From Rhodobacter sp. Har01 (lineage in GTDB: Bacteria; Pseudomonadota; Alphaproteobacteria; Rhodobacterales; Rhodobacteraceae), in assembly GCF_020564565.1 (NCBI RefSeq), contig NZ_JAJCTD010000002.1:481232-545231 (forward strand): DNA of 64,000 bases. The letters are read 5' to 3'. Below are positions 33,617 to 43,906 of this stretch, piece after piece. A program made the position numbers and the translations under genes. A model generated the notes under the pieces. It was not told the DNA's origin. It saw nothing but the letters and a program-made list of their open reading frames with translations, and made no database searches. Within the stretch, counting starts at the first letter, position 1, and every line of letters begins with the position of its first letter.

Positions 33617-34570
33617 ATGATCAGAACGATTTTCGCGGCCGCTGCGGCGGTCACGCTGGCCGGGCTGTCGGCGGCGCAGGCCGATCCGGCGGTGGTGATG
33701 GCGCCGGGCGGTGCGGGCGGCGGCTATGACGCCACCGCGCGCCTGCCGTTCGAGGCGATGGCGGCCGACGGCATCTTCAGCGACGGCGCGACCTTCACCA
33801 ACAAGGGCGGTGCGGGCGGCACCATCGGCCTAGCCGAATTCGTCGGCGCCAACCAGGGCAACGACAACGCGGTGATGTCGATGGGCGTCATCATGGTCGG
33901 CGGCATCCTGTTGAACAACTCGCCCGTCACGCTGGACGACGTGACGCCGCTGGTGCGGCTGACCAACGACACCGGCGTGGTGGCAGTGCCGCCCGAGTCG
34001 CCCATCCAGACCGTCGACGACCTGGTGGCCGCGATGAAGGCCGACCTGGGCGCAGTCGCCATCGGCGGCGGCTCGGCCGGGGGGGTGGACCATATCGTGA
34101 TGGCGCTGGTCGCCAAGGAAAGCGGGCTGGACCCGTCGAAGCTGAACTACATCCCCTATGACAGCGGTGCCGAGACCGTCACCGCGCTGGGCGGCGGCGC
34201 CCTGGCCGTGGCCGTCTCGGGCGTGTCCGAGTTCAAGCCGATGGCCGACGCCGGCCGCATCCGCATCATCGCGGTCACCTCGGAAGGCCGGGTGGACGGC
34301 ATCGACGCCCCCAGCCTGAAAGAGGCCGGGCTGAACGTCGTGGTGGGCAACTGGCGCGGCATCGTCGGCGCGCCGGGCATGTCTGACGAAGGCCGCGCCA
34401 TGTGGCTGGACCGCTTCTCCAAGATGCACGAGGGGCCGGCCTGGAAGGACACCCTGGCCAAGCAGGGCTGGGAAGACGCCTTCCTTGCGGGTGACGACTT
34501 CGTGGCCTTCCTGGGCGAGGAAAAGACCCGCATCGGCGCGATCCTCAAGGACGCAGGGCTGGTCAAGTAA
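33617..34570 (+). CDS. tctC: TctC-type periplasmic substrate-binding protein
   Basis: A 317-aa protein with a signal peptide ('IRTIFAAAAAVTLAGLSAAQA'-like region, cleaved near residue 22) and the TctC/Bug family fold: 'PGGAGGGYDATARLPFEAM', 'GGAGGTIGLAEFVG', 'GGGSAGGVDHI'. It captures a carboxylated substrate for the TctAB transporter encoded next. GGGAGG precedes the start. Confidence 0.92.
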   Translation: MIRTIFAAAAAVTLAGLSAAQADPAVVMAPGGAGGGYDATARLPFEAMAADGIFSDGATFTNKGGAGGTIGLAEFVGANQGNDNAVMSMGVIMVGGILLNNSPVTLDDVTPLVRLTNDTGVVAVPPESPIQTVDDLVAAMKADLGAVAIGGGSAGGVDHIVMALVAKESGLDPSKLNYIPYDSGAETVTALGGGALAVAVSGVSEFKPMADAGRIRIIAVTSEGRVDGIDAPSLKEAGLNVVVGNWRGIVGAPGMSDEGRAMWLDRFSKMHEGPAWKDTLAKQGWEDAFLAGDDFVAFLGEEKTRIGAILKDAGLVK

Positions 34571-34596
34571 GCCCCGCCGTCCCGGAGGGACATGAC

Positions 34597-35070
34597 ATGA
34601 CGGAACGCCCCTACTGGCTGGCAGCCGGGACCGCGGGCTGGGGAGCGATCGTGCTGTGGAAGGCGCATGAGCTGCCGCAGTTCGACCAGTACGCCCACAT
34701 CGGACCGGGGCTGATGCCCACGGCGGTGGGGGCGGGGCTGGTGCTTCTGGGCCTGATCCTGGCGCTGCAGATCCGTCGGGGCGTTCCGTTCGAGGAACAG
34801 GGCGCCGAGGATGTGAACGACAACCACGTCGTGTCGCACAAGGCGCTGACACTGGCGGCGGCGGCCTGCGCGCTGCCCCTGCTGACGATGAAGCCGCTGG
34901 GCTTTGTCGTCACCTGCACCGGCTGCTTCGTGCTGGTCGCCGCCGCCTTCAAGTCGCGCCGCTGGGGGCTGAACCTGGCCTTGGGCGCCGTGGTCTCGCT
35001 GGTGACCTGGTGGCTGTTTGGCAAGCTGGGGGTCCAGCTGGGCGGCCTTCTGCCCGCGCTGGGGGTGTGA
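34597..35070 (+). CDS. tctB: TctB small membrane subunit
   Basis: A 157-aa membrane protein with about four helices, '[20 protein letters not shown]' being the conserved TctB second helix region. It is the small component of the tripartite tricarboxylate transporter, located between tctC and tctA as usual. CCGGAGGGACATGAC provides the ribosome site. Confidence 0.9.
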   Translation: MTERPYWLAAGTAGWGAIVLWKAHELPQFDQYAHIGPGLMPTAVGAGLVLLGLILALQIRRGVPFEEQGAEDVNDNHVVSHKALTLAAAACALPLLTMKPLGFVVTCTGCFVLVAAAFKSRRWGLNLALGAVVSLVTWWLFGKLGVQLGGLLPALGV

Positions 35071-35072
35071 CG

Positions 35073-36587
35073 ATGGACCCGATTGCCGGCCTGATGCAGG
35101 GGTTCTCGGTCGCGCTGCAGCCGATGAACCTGGTCTGGGCCTTTGTCGGCACCCTGCTGGGCACCGCCATCGGCGTCTTGCCCGGCATCGGCCCGGCGCT
35201 GACCATCGCGCTGTTGCTGCCGGTGACGGTCTATCTTGATCCGACGGCGGCCTTCATCATGTTCGCCGGCATCTTCTACGGCGCCATGTATGGCGGATCG
35301 ACCACCTCGATCCTGCTGAACACGCCCGGCGAAAGCGGTGCGATGATGACCGCGCTCGAGGGCAACAAGATGGCCCGCCAGGGCCGCGGCGCGGCGGCGC
35401 TGTCCACTGCGGCCATCGGGTCCTTCGTCGCCGGCACCATCGGCACGCTGGGGCTGACCTTCCTGGCCCCTCCGATTGCCGAGCTGGCCTTCATCTTCAA
35501 GCCGCAGGATTACTTCGCGCTCATGCTGCTGGCCTTCCTGTCGGTCAGCGTGGTGATGGGCACCTCCAAGGTGCGCGGTTTCATCGCGCTGTTCATCGGG
35601 CTGTCGCTGGGGCTGGTGGGCATCGACAAGGCCACCGGCCAGCAACGGCTGGTCTTCGGCGTGCCCGACCTTCTGGACGGGGTCGAGATGACCGTCGTCC
35701 TGGTGTCCCTTTTCGCCATCGGAGAGACGCTTTACGTCGCCAGCCGCTTCGGATTGCACGTGCCGCAGTTGAACCCGCTTGCCGGCGGCATCTGGATGAC
35801 GAAGGAAGACTGGAAGCGGTCGTGGAAGCCCTGGCTGCGCGGCACCGCCTTCGGCTTTCCCATCGGCGCGCTGCCGGCGGGCGGGTCCGAGATCCCCACC
35901 TTCCTGTCCTATGTCACCGAGCGCAAGCTGACCAAGTACCCCGAGGAATTCGGCCACGGCGCCATCGAGGGGGTGGCCGGCCCCGAGGCGGCCAACAACG
36001 CCTCGGCCGCGGGGGTGCTGGTGCCGCTGCTGACGCTGGGCCTGCCGACCTCGGCCACCGCGGCGATCATGCTGGCGGCGTTCCAGAACTACGGCCTGCA
36101 ACCGGGGCCGATGCTGTTCATCAACTCGGGAGACCTGGTCTGGGGCCTGATCGCCTCGCTCTACATCGGCAACCTGATGCTGTTGATCCTGAACCTGCCG
36201 CTGGCGGGGCTTTGGGTGCGGCTCCTGTTCATTCCGCGGCCCTATCTCTACGCCGGCATCCTGATCTTTTCGCTGGTGGGGATCTGGGGGGTGTCGAATT
36301 CCTGGGTGGACCTGGCGATGATGTTCGCTGTGGGCTGCCTGGGCTATGTCATGCGGGTCTACGACTTTCCCATCGCGCCGGTGCTGATCGGGCTGATCCT
36401 GGGACCGATGGCCGAGGTGCAGCTGCGCCGGGCGCTGGCGATCAGCCAGGGCGACCCGACGGTGCTGGTCTCCACCCCCTTGTCGGCGGTGCTGATGGCA
36501 GCGGCGGTGCTGATCGTGGCGGTGCCGGCGGCGCTGCACTGGCACCGCACCCGCAAGATCACCTTCCCCGACGGGGACGAAAGCTGA
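35073..36587 (+). CDS. tctA: TctA large membrane subunit
   Basis: A 504-aa polytopic protein of the TctA family, with the signature '[20 protein letters not shown]' and '[20 protein letters not shown]', and the inverted second half '[19 protein letters not shown]'. It is the channel-forming subunit of the TTT transporter. Starts 2 bases after the tctB stop. Confidence 0.95.
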   Translation: MDPIAGLMQGFSVALQPMNLVWAFVGTLLGTAIGVLPGIGPALTIALLLPVTVYLDPTAAFIMFAGIFYGAMYGGSTTSILLNTPGESGAMMTALEGNKMARQGRGAAALSTAAIGSFVAGTIGTLGLTFLAPPIAELAFIFKPQDYFALMLLAFLSVSVVMGTSKVRGFIALFIGLSLGLVGIDKATGQQRLVFGVPDLLDGVEMTVVLVSLFAIGETLYVASRFGLHVPQLNPLAGGIWMTKEDWKRSWKPWLRGTAFGFPIGALPAGGSEIPTFLSYVTERKLTKYPEEFGHGAIEGVAGPEAANNASAAGVLVPLLTLGLPTSATAAIMLAAFQNYGLQPGPMLFINSGDLVWGLIASLYIGNLMLLILNLPLAGLWVRLLFIPRPYLYAGILIFSLVGIWGVSNSWVDLAMMFAVGCLGYVMRVYDFPIAPVLIGLILGPMAEVQLRRALAISQGDPTVLVSTPLSAVLMAAAVLIVAVPAALHWHRTRKITFPDGDES

Positions 36588-36621
36588 TGCCGGCGCGGTC
36601 CGCCCCGCGCGGTCCCGCCGG

Positions 36622-37662
36622 ATGATGCCCGCGCTGCAACGGCAGGGCATGACCCTTGCCCTTGCCGCCGCAGGGGTGGCCGTCTTCGCGGCGCTTGGCC
36701 TGCCGCTGCCGTTCCTGTTCGGGCCGATGGCGGCCTGCCTGCTGGCCGCGCTGGCCGGTGCGCCGTTGCGCGGGCTGGGGCAGGTCTCGGTCGCGGCGCG
36801 GACGGTGCTGGGGGTGGCCATCGGCGCCGCCGTCACCCCGGCGCTGATCGAGCGGGTGCCGCAGATGCTGGCCTCGGTGGCGCTGGTGCCGGTCTACATC
36901 GGGGTGATCGCGCTGGTCGGCGTGCCGTTCTTCCGCCGGGTCTGCGGCTTTGATCCGGTGACCGCCTTCTACGCCGCGATGCCGGGCGGCGCCGCCGACA
37001 TGACGCTGTTCGGGCAAGAGGCCGGGGCGAACGTGCGGCAGCTGTCGCTGGTCCATGCGACGCGGCTGCTGGTGATCATGGTGGTGGCGCCGGTGGTGCT
37101 GGTGCAGCTTTACGGCGTGACGCTGAACCATCCCATCGGGCTGCCCGCGGCCGAGATCTCGGTCGCGCAGATGGCGCTGATGGTGGCGGTGGCGCTGATC
37201 GGCTGGAAGGGGGGCGAGCGGCTGGGCCTCTTCGGCGCGGCGATCCTGGGGCCGCTGATCCTGGGCGCGGCGCTGTCGCTGGCGGGGGTGCTGACGCAGC
37301 GCCCCCCGCGCGAGGCGCTGCTGGCGGCGCAATTCCTGATCGGGATCGGCATCGGCGTCAGCTACGTGGGCGTGACCTTGCGCGAATTGCGCGACACGGT
37401 CGCCGGTGGTGCGGCCTTCGTGCTGATCCTGGCCGCACTGGCGGCGGTGGTGACCGAGATCGTCACCCTCAGCGGTCTGGCCCCCCCGGTCGAGGGTTTC
37501 CTGGCCTTCACCCCGGGCGGGCAGGCGGAGATGTCGATGCTGGCGATCATCGCCGGGGCCGACCTGGGCTTCGTGGTGCTGCACCACCTGACGCGGATCC
37601 TGATCGTGATCCTGGGCGCGCCGGTGCTGTTTCGGCTGCTGGAGCGGCGACAAGGCCCCTGA
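36622..37662 (+). CDS. AbrB-family membrane protein
   Basis: A 346-aa protein with about ten membrane helices in two similar halves, each with the 'FYAAMPGGAADMTLFGQEAG' / 'FLAFTPGGQAEMSMLAIIAG' signature. This is the AbrB/'ammonia monooxygenase-like' transporter family (not the DNA-binding AbrB). It ends the operon, 34 bases after tctA, and may be a further permease for the same pathway. Confidence 0.87.
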   Translation: MMPALQRQGMTLALAAAGVAVFAALGLPLPFLFGPMAACLLAALAGAPLRGLGQVSVAARTVLGVAIGAAVTPALIERVPQMLASVALVPVYIGVIALVGVPFFRRVCGFDPVTAFYAAMPGGAADMTLFGQEAGANVRQLSLVHATRLLVIMVVAPVVLVQLYGVTLNHPIGLPAAEISVAQMALMVAVALIGWKGGERLGLFGAAILGPLILGAALSLAGVLTQRPPREALLAAQFLIGIGIGVSYVGVTLRELRDTVAGGAAFVLILAALAAVVTEIVTLSGLAPPVEGFLAFTPGGQAEMSMLAIIAGADLGFVVLHHLTRILIVILGAPVLFRLLERRQGP

Positions 37663-37699
37663 CGGTCCTGCCGCCGCGCCAGTCGATCCTTGCGCGGCT

Positions 37700-38566
37700 T
37701 CAAGCGCGGACCAGCTTCTCGTATTCGGTGGCGACGCGGCGGGTCAGGTCGCCCACTTCGAAGGTCCAGGTACCGATCTGGCCAACCGGTGTGACCTCGG
37801 CCGCAGTGCCGGTCAGCCAGCACTGCTCGAAGCCCTCAAGCTCGGAGGCCTCGATTTGCCGCTCATGCACCTTGATCTGCATGTCGCGCAGCATGCCGAT
37901 CACGGTCTGCCGGGTGATGCCGTTCAGGATGCAGTCGGGCGCGGGGGTGTGCACCTCGCCGTCCTTGACAAAGAAGATGTTCGCCCCGGTCGCCTCGGCC
38001 ACGTAGCCGCGATAGTCGAACATCATCGCGTCGCTGCAGCCCTTGGCCATGGCGGCGTGCTTGGACATGGTGCAGATCATGTAAAGGCCGGCGGCCTTGG
38101 CCTCGCACGGGATGGTTTCGGGGCTGGGGCGTTTCCATTTGGAAATGTCCAGCTTGGCGCCCTTCATCTTGGCGTCGCCGTAATAGGCGCCCCAGGTCCA
38201 GCAGGCGATGGCCAGGCGGACCGGGTTGCCCAAGCTGGCGACGCCCATCTCGTCACCGGCGCCGCGAAAGGCGATGGCGCGGACGTAGGCGTCGGTCAGG
38301 CCGTTGGCTTTCAGCACCTCGACCTTGGCGGCGTCGATCTGGGCGGCGGTGTAGGGAATCGGCATGTCCAGCAACTGGCCCGATTTCAGCAGGCGCTCGG
38401 AATGTTCGGTCGATTTGAAGATGCGGCCGTTGTAGCAGCGCTCGCCTTCGAAGACGGCGCTGGCATAGTGGAGCGCGTGGGTCAGGACGTGGACCTGCGC
38501 GCCGCGCCATTCCACCAGCTTGCCATCCATCCAGATGAACCCGTCGCGATCATCATATGCTGCCAT
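37700..38566 (-). CDS. ilvE: branched-chain amino acid aminotransferase
   Basis: A 288-aa class IV PLP aminotransferase of Leu, Ile and Val metabolism. 'MDGKLVEWRGAQVHVLTHAL' begins the protein; the PLP Lys is in 'YMICTMSKHAAMAKG'-type region and the conserved 'DYRGYVAEATGANIFFV' and 'ILNGITRQTVIGM' segments are clear. ATG 38566 follows AGGAGG on the minus strand. Divergent from petP. Confidence 0.94.
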   Translation of the reverse strand: MAAYDDRDGFIWMDGKLVEWRGAQVHVLTHALHYASAVFEGERCYNGRIFKSTEHSERLLKSGQLLDMPIPYTAAQIDAAKVEVLKANGLTDAYVRAIAFRGAGDEMGVASLGNPVRLAIACWTWGAYYGDAKMKGAKLDISKWKRPSPETIPCEAKAAGLYMICTMSKHAAMAKGCSDAMMFDYRGYVAEATGANIFFVKDGEVHTPAPDCILNGITRQTVIGMLRDMQIKVHERQIEASELEGFEQCWLTGTAAEVTPVGQIGTWTFEVGDLTRRVATEYEKLVRA

Positions 38567-38709
38567 TGCGGCCTCCTGCAGTTTTCGAATCTTGCGCAGG
38601 ATAGGTCCGCTTCGGACACAATCTTGCGTCAAACCGGCGACTCGGTATCGAATGTGGCTTGGAAAGTCAACAAGGCTGACATAAATTCCGCCGAAAAGGG
38701 AGGCTGCCA

Positions 38710-39204
38710 ATGGCCGAGGCACCGGGCGGGGAAGGCCTGCTGTATCTGACGGACGAGCAGTTGCGGAAGGGCATCGAGGCGATGTTCTTTGCCTATCGCG
38801 GGTTTACCGCCGACCCGGACCGGATTCTTGAAACCATGGACTATGGCCGGGCGCATCACCGGGCGGTGCATTTCATCCACCGCAGCCCGGGGACGACGGT
38901 TTCGAACCTGCTGGCGATCCTGGCGGTGACCAAGCAAAGCCTGAACCGGGTGCTGCGGACGCTGATCGACGAGGGCCATGTGCGGGTCGAGAAGGGCAAG
39001 GTGGATGCGCGCGAGCGGCATCTGTACCTGACGGCGCGGGGGTCCGAGCTGGAGCGGGCGCTGTCGGATGCGCAGCGGGCGCGGATGCGGGCGGCCTATC
39101 GCGCGGCCGGGCCGCAGGCGGTGCAGGGTTTCCGGCAGGTGCTTGAGGCGATGATGGACCCGGAAATGCGGGTGCAATATAGCCGGCTGAAGGATGGCGC
39201 CTGA
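38710..39204 (+). CDS. petP: MarR-family regulator PetP
   Basis: A 164-aa winged-helix protein: recognition region 'VSNLLAILAVTKQSLNRVLR' and wing 'VEKGKVDARERHLYLTARG'. A MarR protein directly upstream of an OmpR-type regulator is the petP-petR pair of Rhodobacter capsulatus, involved in cytochrome bc1 gene expression and growth. In that species it lies before fbcFBC; here it is not, so only the regulatory pair is conserved. Confidence 0.85.
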   Translation: MAEAPGGEGLLYLTDEQLRKGIEAMFFAYRGFTADPDRILETMDYGRAHHRAVHFIHRSPGTTVSNLLAILAVTKQSLNRVLRTLIDEGHVRVEKGKVDARERHLYLTARGSELERALSDAQRARMRAAYRAAGPQAVQGFRQVLEAMMDPEMRVQYSRLKDGA

Positions 39205-39217
39205 TGGAGGCCGGGGC

Positions 39218-39910
39218 ATGATCGAGGCGCATCTGCTGGTGGTAGACGATGACGAGCGGATCCGGGGGCTGTTGCAGAAGTTCTTGGTCCGCAACGGCTA
39301 TCTTGTCACGGTTGCGCGCGATGCGGGGCAGGCGCGCAAGCTGCTGGCGGGGCTGGAGTTCGATCTGATCGTGCTGGACGTGATGATGCCGGGCGAGGAC
39401 GGCATTGCCCTGACGCGCGCGTTGCGCAAGCAGATGCAGACGCCGATCCTGCTGCTGACGGCGAAAGGCGAGGCGGCGAACCGGATCGAGGGGCTGGAAG
39501 CAGGCGCCGACGATTATCTGGTCAAACCGTTCGAGCCGAAAGAGTTGCTCTTGCGGGTTGGGGCGATCCTGCGGCGGGTGCCGCAGGCGCGCGCGGCCGA
39601 GCCGGCGCCCAGGGTGTTGCATCTGGGTGGGGTGCGGTATGATCTGGATCGGGGCGAGTTGTGGCGGGGTACCGATCTGGTGCGGCTGACTGCGACCGAG
39701 GCGGCCTTGATGCGGCTGTTCGCGGCGGCGGCGGGAGAGGCGATCAGCCGAGAGCGGCTGGTGGCGGACCTTGGCCGCGAGGAGGCCGCGCAGGAGCGGG
39801 CGGTGGATGTGCAGATCACCCGGCTGCGGCGCAAGATCGAGGACGACCCGAAGGCGCCGCGCTATTTGCAGACGGTGCGCGGCGAAGGCTACATGCTGGC
39901 GCCGGACTGA
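39218..39910 (+). CDS. petR: OmpR-type response regulator PetR
   Basis: A 230-aa two-component regulator. Receiver domain with acidic pocket 'LLVVDDDERIRGLL' and phospho-acceptor Asp in 'LIVLDVMMPGEDG', plus 'LLLTAKGE' and 'YLVKPFEPKELLLR'; C-terminal winged helix with 'VDVQITRLRRKIEDDP' and 'LQTVRGEGYML'. No histidine kinase gene is adjacent, as for PetR in Rhodobacter. Starts 13 bases after petP. Confidence 0.9.
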   Translation: MIEAHLLVVDDDERIRGLLQKFLVRNGYLVTVARDAGQARKLLAGLEFDLIVLDVMMPGEDGIALTRALRKQMQTPILLLTAKGEAANRIEGLEAGADDYLVKPFEPKELLLRVGAILRRVPQARAAEPAPRVLHLGGVRYDLDRGELWRGTDLVRLTATEAALMRLFAAAAGEAISRERLVADLGREEAAQERAVDVQITRLRRKIEDDPKAPRYLQTVRGEGYMLAPD

Positions 39911-39917
39911 ATGGCGG

Positions 39918-39960
39918 CCCCGGGGCGCTGCCCCGGACCCCGGAGTATTTCGAAAAGGGC
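39918..39960 (+). repeat. GC-rich palindromic element, copy B
   Basis: CCCCGGGGCGCTGCCCCGG followed by ACCCCGGAGTATTTCGAAAA. It sits between the petR stop and the next start codon (39966), like copy A before queG. Its tail AAAAGGGCAAG includes the probable ribosome binding site. Confidence 0.75.
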
Positions 39961-39965
39961 AAGCC

Positions 39966-40871
39966 ATGCTGGTGTTCACGTCGGAGGACTGTTCGGGCCA
40001 TGTGAACCCGCCGGGGCACCCCGAGCGGGTGGAGCGGTTGCGGGCGGTCGAGGCCGGGTTGGCCGGGCTGGCCGTGGAGCGCCGGGAGTGCCCCCTGGGG
40101 GAAGAGGCCGAGGTGCTGCGCTGTCATCCGGCGGGCTATCTGGCGGCGGTGAAGGGGGCGGTGCCCGAGGCGGGTTGGGCGCAGCTGGATGGCGACACGT
40201 TCCTGTCGCCGGGGTCGTTCCGGGCGGCGATGCGGGCGGTGGGAGGCATCTGCGCGGCGGTGGATGCGGTGGTGGCGGGCGGGGGCGCGGCGTTTGTCGC
40301 CGGGCGGCCTCCGGGCCACCATGCGGAGGCCGCGCGGGCGATGGGGTTCTGTCTGTTCGGCACGGTGGCCATCGGTGCGATGCGGGCGTTGGACGCGCAT
40401 GGGCTGGCGCGGGTGGCGATCGTCGATTTCGACGTGCATCACGGCAACGGCACGCAAGATGTGCTGTGGGACGAGGGGCGGTGCCTGTTCGCCAGCAGCC
40501 ATCAGATGCCGCTGTATCCGGGCTCGGGCGACCCGTCAGAGGTGGGGGCGCATTGCCAGGTGCTGAACGTGCCGTTGCGCGGCGGCACCGGGGGCGCGGC
40601 GATGCGGGCGGCGTATGAGCGGCTGATCCTGCCCGCGGTGGCCGACTGGCGGCCTGACCTGCTGTTGGTGAGTGCGGGGTTCGATGCCCATGCCGCCGAC
40701 CCTCTGGCCGGGCTGGAGTGGGAGGCGGCGGACTATGCCTGGCTGGCCGCCCGGCTGTGGGAGGTGTCGGGGGGCCGCATGGTCTCGACACTGGAAGGGG
40801 GCTATGATCTGGATGCGCTGGCGGCCTCGGTCGGGGCGTATGTGGGCGAACTGGCGAGGCGTGCGGCATGA
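39966..40871 (+). CDS. histone-deacetylase-like amidohydrolase
   Basis: A 301-aa class II HDAC/acetoin utilisation-like enzyme. Zinc and catalytic motifs are intact: 'RPPGHHAEAARAMGFCLF' (tandem His), 'AIVDFDVHHGNGTQ' (Asp and His ligands), 'SAGFDAHAADPL' (Asp ligand) and 'LEGGYDL'. Acts on acetylated amines or lysines; substrate unknown. Overlaps xseB by 4 bases, so probably co-transcribed with xseB-ispA-dxs. Confidence 0.92.
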   Translation: MLVFTSEDCSGHVNPPGHPERVERLRAVEAGLAGLAVERRECPLGEEAEVLRCHPAGYLAAVKGAVPEAGWAQLDGDTFLSPGSFRAAMRAVGGICAAVDAVVAGGGAAFVAGRPPGHHAEAARAMGFCLFGTVAIGAMRALDAHGLARVAIVDFDVHHGNGTQDVLWDEGRCLFASSHQMPLYPGSGDPSEVGAHCQVLNVPLRGGTGGAAMRAAYERLILPAVADWRPDLLLVSAGFDAHAADPLAGLEWEAADYAWLAARLWEVSGGRMVSTLEGGYDLDALAASVGAYVGELARRAA

Positions 40872-41107
40872 CTGACAAACCTGTGGCGGAGATGAGCTTC
40901 GAAGAGGCGATGGCGGCGCTGGAAGGCGTGGTCACCGCGCTGGAGCGGGGCGAAGTGGCGCTGGAGCAGTCGATTGCGCTGTATGAGCGCGGGGCGGCCT
41001 TGAAGGCGCATTGCGCGGCCAAGCTGGCCGAGGCCGAGGCGAAGGTGGAACTGATCCGCACCGCCGAGGGCCGCGTCACGGGCACGGTGCCGGCGGAGGG
41101 GATGTGA
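40868..41107 (+). CDS. xseB: exodeoxyribonuclease VII small subunit
   Basis: A 79-aa protein, 'MSFEEAMAALEGVVTALERG' then 'VALEQSIALYERGAALKAHC', typical of XseB. Overlaps both neighbours by 4 bases. The linkage with ispA and dxs is conserved in proteobacteria. Confidence 0.95.
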   Translation: MTDKPVAEMSFEEAMAALEGVVTALERGEVALEQSIALYERGAALKAHCAAKLAEAEAKVELIRTAEGRVTGTVPAEGM

Positions 41108-41973
41108 GCTTTTCGGATGTGTTGAAAGCGGATGCGGCCCGGATCGAGGCGCATCTGATGCAGGTGCTGGCGGGCAAGCCCGATCAGCCGGTGGTGGCGG
41201 CCATGCGCTATGCCGTGCAGGGCGGAAAGCGGCTGCGCGGGTTCCTGGTGATGGAATCGGCGCGGATGCTGGGGGTGCCCGACACGCGGGCGCTGAATGC
41301 CGCGGCGGCGGTGGAATGCCTGCACGCCTATAGTCTGGTGCATGACGACATGCCCTGCATGGACAACGACGACCTGCGCCGCGGCCTGCCCACGGTGCAT
41401 GTGAAGTGGGACGAGGCAACCGCCGTGCTGGCCGGAGATGCCCTGCAGACGCTGGCCTTCGAATTGCTGGCCGACCCGGCCTGCGGCAGTGCCGAAGTGC
41501 GGATCGGGCTGGTCGAGGCCTTGGCCAGGGCTTCGGGCGCCGAAGGCATGGTGCTGGGCCAGGCGCTGGACATTGCCGCCGAAACCGCCGGGCGGCCGCT
41601 GACCCTGGACGAGATCACCGCGCTGCAGGCCGGCAAGACCGGCGCGCTGATCCGTTTTTCGGCCGAAGCCGGGGCGATCCTTGCGCAGGCCGACCGCGGG
41701 CCGCTGCGGGCCTATGCCACCGCGCTGGGGCTGGCGTTCCAGATCGCCGACGACATCCTGGATGTCACCAGCGATGCCGAAACCGCCGGAAAGCGGGTGC
41801 ACAAGGACGAGGCCGCGGGCAAGGCCACCTTCGTCTCGCTCCTGGGCCTTGAGGGTGCCCGGTCCAAGGCCGAGGCGCTGGTGGCGCAGGCGGCTGCGGC
41901 ACTGTCGCCCTATGGAAAGGCCGCGGAAAACCTTATAGCGGCGGCGGCATTCACGATTCACCGCCAGAACTGA
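41104..41973 (+). CDS. ispA: farnesyl diphosphate synthase
   Basis: A 289-aa trans-polyprenyl synthase. First Asp-rich motif in '[19 protein letters not shown]', second in '[17 protein letters not shown]'; '[15 protein letters not shown]' binds diphosphate. Start is GTG 41104 inside the end of xseB. Supplies C15 precursor for quinones, carotenoids and undecaprenyl phosphate. Confidence 0.94.
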   Translation: MSFSDVLKADAARIEAHLMQVLAGKPDQPVVAAMRYAVQGGKRLRGFLVMESARMLGVPDTRALNAAAAVECLHAYSLVHDDMPCMDNDDLRRGLPTVHVKWDEATAVLAGDALQTLAFELLADPACGSAEVRIGLVEALARASGAEGMVLGQALDIAAETAGRPLTLDEITALQAGKTGALIRFSAEAGAILAQADRGPLRAYATALGLAFQIADDILDVTSDAETAGKRVHKDEAAGKATFVSLLGLEGARSKAEALVAQAAAALSPYGKAAENLIAAAAFTIHRQN

Positions 41974-41992
41974 GCCAGTGAAGGAGGCCCCC

Positions 41993-43906
41993 TTGGCCGA
42001 CCGTCCCGCCACCCCGATCCTTGACCGTGTCGCCACTCCCGCCGACCTGAAGGCGCTGACCGACCGAGAGCTTGCGCTTCTGGCGCAGGAGTTGCGGGCC
42101 GAGACGGTTTCGGCCGTGTCGGTGACCGGCGGGCATCTGGGCGCGGGTCTGGGCGTGGTGGAACTGACGGTGGCGCTGCATGCCGTCTTCGACGCGCCGC
42201 GCGACAAGCTGGTCTGGGACGTCGGCCACCAGTGCTATCCGCACAAGATCCTGACCGGGCGGCGCGACCGCATCCGCACCCTGCGGACCGAGGGCGGCCT
42301 CAGTGGCTTCACCAAGCGGTCGGAAAGCCCCTATGACCCGTTCGGGGCGGGGCATTCGTCGACCTCGATCAGCGCGGCGCTGGGCTTGGCCGTGGCGGCC
42401 GACCTAGGCGGCGACCCCGGCGATGCCATTGCCGTGATCGGTGATGGCAGCATGAGCGCGGGCATGGCCTTCGAGGCGATGAACAACGCCGGCCACCTGA
42501 AGACGCGGATGTTCGTCATCCTGAACGACAACGAGATGTCGATTGCCCCGCCGGTGGGGGCGCTGTCGTCCTATCTGTCGCGGCTTTACGCCGAGGCCCC
42601 GGTGCAGGACCTGCGGCAGGCGGCGAAGGGGTTCGTGTCGCTGCTGCCCTCGCCCTTCCAGGAAGGCGCGCGGCGGGCGAAGGAAATGCTCAAGGGCATG
42701 GCGGTGGGCGGCACCCTGTTCGAGGAACTGGGCTTCGACTACATCGGCCCGATCGACGGGCACGACCTTGACCAGCTTCTGCCGGTCCTGCGCACGGTGA
42801 AGGCGCGGGCCACCGGGCCGACGCTGATCCATGTGCTGACGAAGAAGGGCAAGGGCTATGCCCCGGCCGAGAATGCCCCCGACCGCGGCCATGCGCGGGG
42901 CAAGTTCGACGTGGTGACGGGCGAGCAGAAGAAGGCCATTTCGAACGCCCCCGTCTATACCCGCGTCTTCGCCGAAGCGCTGATCCAGGAGGCCGAGGCC
43001 GACGACAAGGTGGTGGCGGTGACGGCGGCGATGCCCGAAGGCACGGGCCTTGACCTGTTCGGCGCCCGCTTCCCGAAGCGGTGCTTCGATGTGGGCATCG
43101 CCGAACAGCACGCCGTGACCTTCAGCGCCGGCCTGGCGGCGGGGGGGATGAAGCCCTTCTGCACGATCTACTCCACCTTCCTGCAGCGCGGCTATGACCA
43201 GGTGGTGCATGACGTGGCGATCCAGCGCCTGCCCGTCCGGTTCGCCATCGACCGGGCCGGGCTGGTGGGGGCCGATGGCGCCACCCATGCCGGCGCCTTC
43301 GACGTGGCCTTCCTGGCCAACCTGCCCGGCATGGTGGTGATGGCCGCAGCGGATGAGGCCGACCTGAAACACATGGTCGCTACCGCGGTCGCGCACGACA
43401 GCGGCCCCATCGCCTTCCGCTATCCCCGCGGCGAGGGGATGGGCGTCGAGATGCCTGAACGGGGCGTTCCGCTGGAGATCGGCCGCGGCCGGGTGATGCG
43501 GGAAGGCTCGCGCGTGGCGATCCTGTCCTTCGGCACGCGGCTGGCCGAGGTGCTCAAGGCCGCCGAATCGCTGGCGGCCCGTGGGCTGGCCCCCACCGTG
43601 GCCGATGCCCGCTTTGCCAAGCCGCTGGACCACGACCTGATCCGCCAGCTCGTCCGCCACCACCAGGCGCTGATCTGCGTCGAAGAAGGCGCCGTAGGCG
43701 GCTTCGGCAGCCACGTCGCCCAGTTCCTGGCCGAGGAAGGCGTCTTCGACGGCGGCTTGCGGTTCCGCAGCATGGTGCTGCCCGACAGCTTCATCGACCA
43801 GGCCAGCCCCGAAGCGATGTACCGCGTCGCCGGGATGGACGCCGCGCAGATCGAGGCGAAGGTGGTCGAGGTGATGGGCCGCGCGGCGATCGGGATGACG
43901 GCGTGA
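41993..43906 (+). CDS. dxs: 1-deoxy-D-xylulose-5-phosphate synthase
   Basis: A 637-aa ThDP enzyme starting the MEP isoprenoid pathway. Catalytic His region '[17 protein letters not shown]', ThDP motif '[20 protein letters not shown]', '[12 protein letters not shown]', and the transketolase half '[16 protein letters not shown]' are present. Start chosen as TTG 41993 because AAGGAGG (41981-41987) is well placed; GTG 41978 is in frame but overlaps that site. Third step of the xseB-ispA-dxs cluster. Confidence 0.95.
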   Translation: MADRPATPILDRVATPADLKALTDRELALLAQELRAETVSAVSVTGGHLGAGLGVVELTVALHAVFDAPRDKLVWDVGHQCYPHKILTGRRDRIRTLRTEGGLSGFTKRSESPYDPFGAGHSSTSISAALGLAVAADLGGDPGDAIAVIGDGSMSAGMAFEAMNNAGHLKTRMFVILNDNEMSIAPPVGALSSYLSRLYAEAPVQDLRQAAKGFVSLLPSPFQEGARRAKEMLKGMAVGGTLFEELGFDYIGPIDGHDLDQLLPVLRTVKARATGPTLIHVLTKKGKGYAPAENAPDRGHARGKFDVVTGEQKKAISNAPVYTRVFAEALIQEAEADDKVVAVTAAMPEGTGLDLFGARFPKRCFDVGIAEQHAVTFSAGLAAGGMKPFCTIYSTFLQRGYDQVVHDVAIQRLPVRFAIDRAGLVGADGATHAGAFDVAFLANLPGMVVMAAADEADLKHMVATAVAHDSGPIAFRYPRGEGMGVEMPERGVPLEIGRGRVMREGSRVAILSFGTRLAEVLKAAESLAARGLAPTVADARFAKPLDHDLIRQLVRHHQALICVEEGAVGGFGSHVAQFLAEEGVFDGGLRFRSMVLPDSFIDQASPEAMYRVAGMDAAQIEAKVVEVMGRAAIGMTA

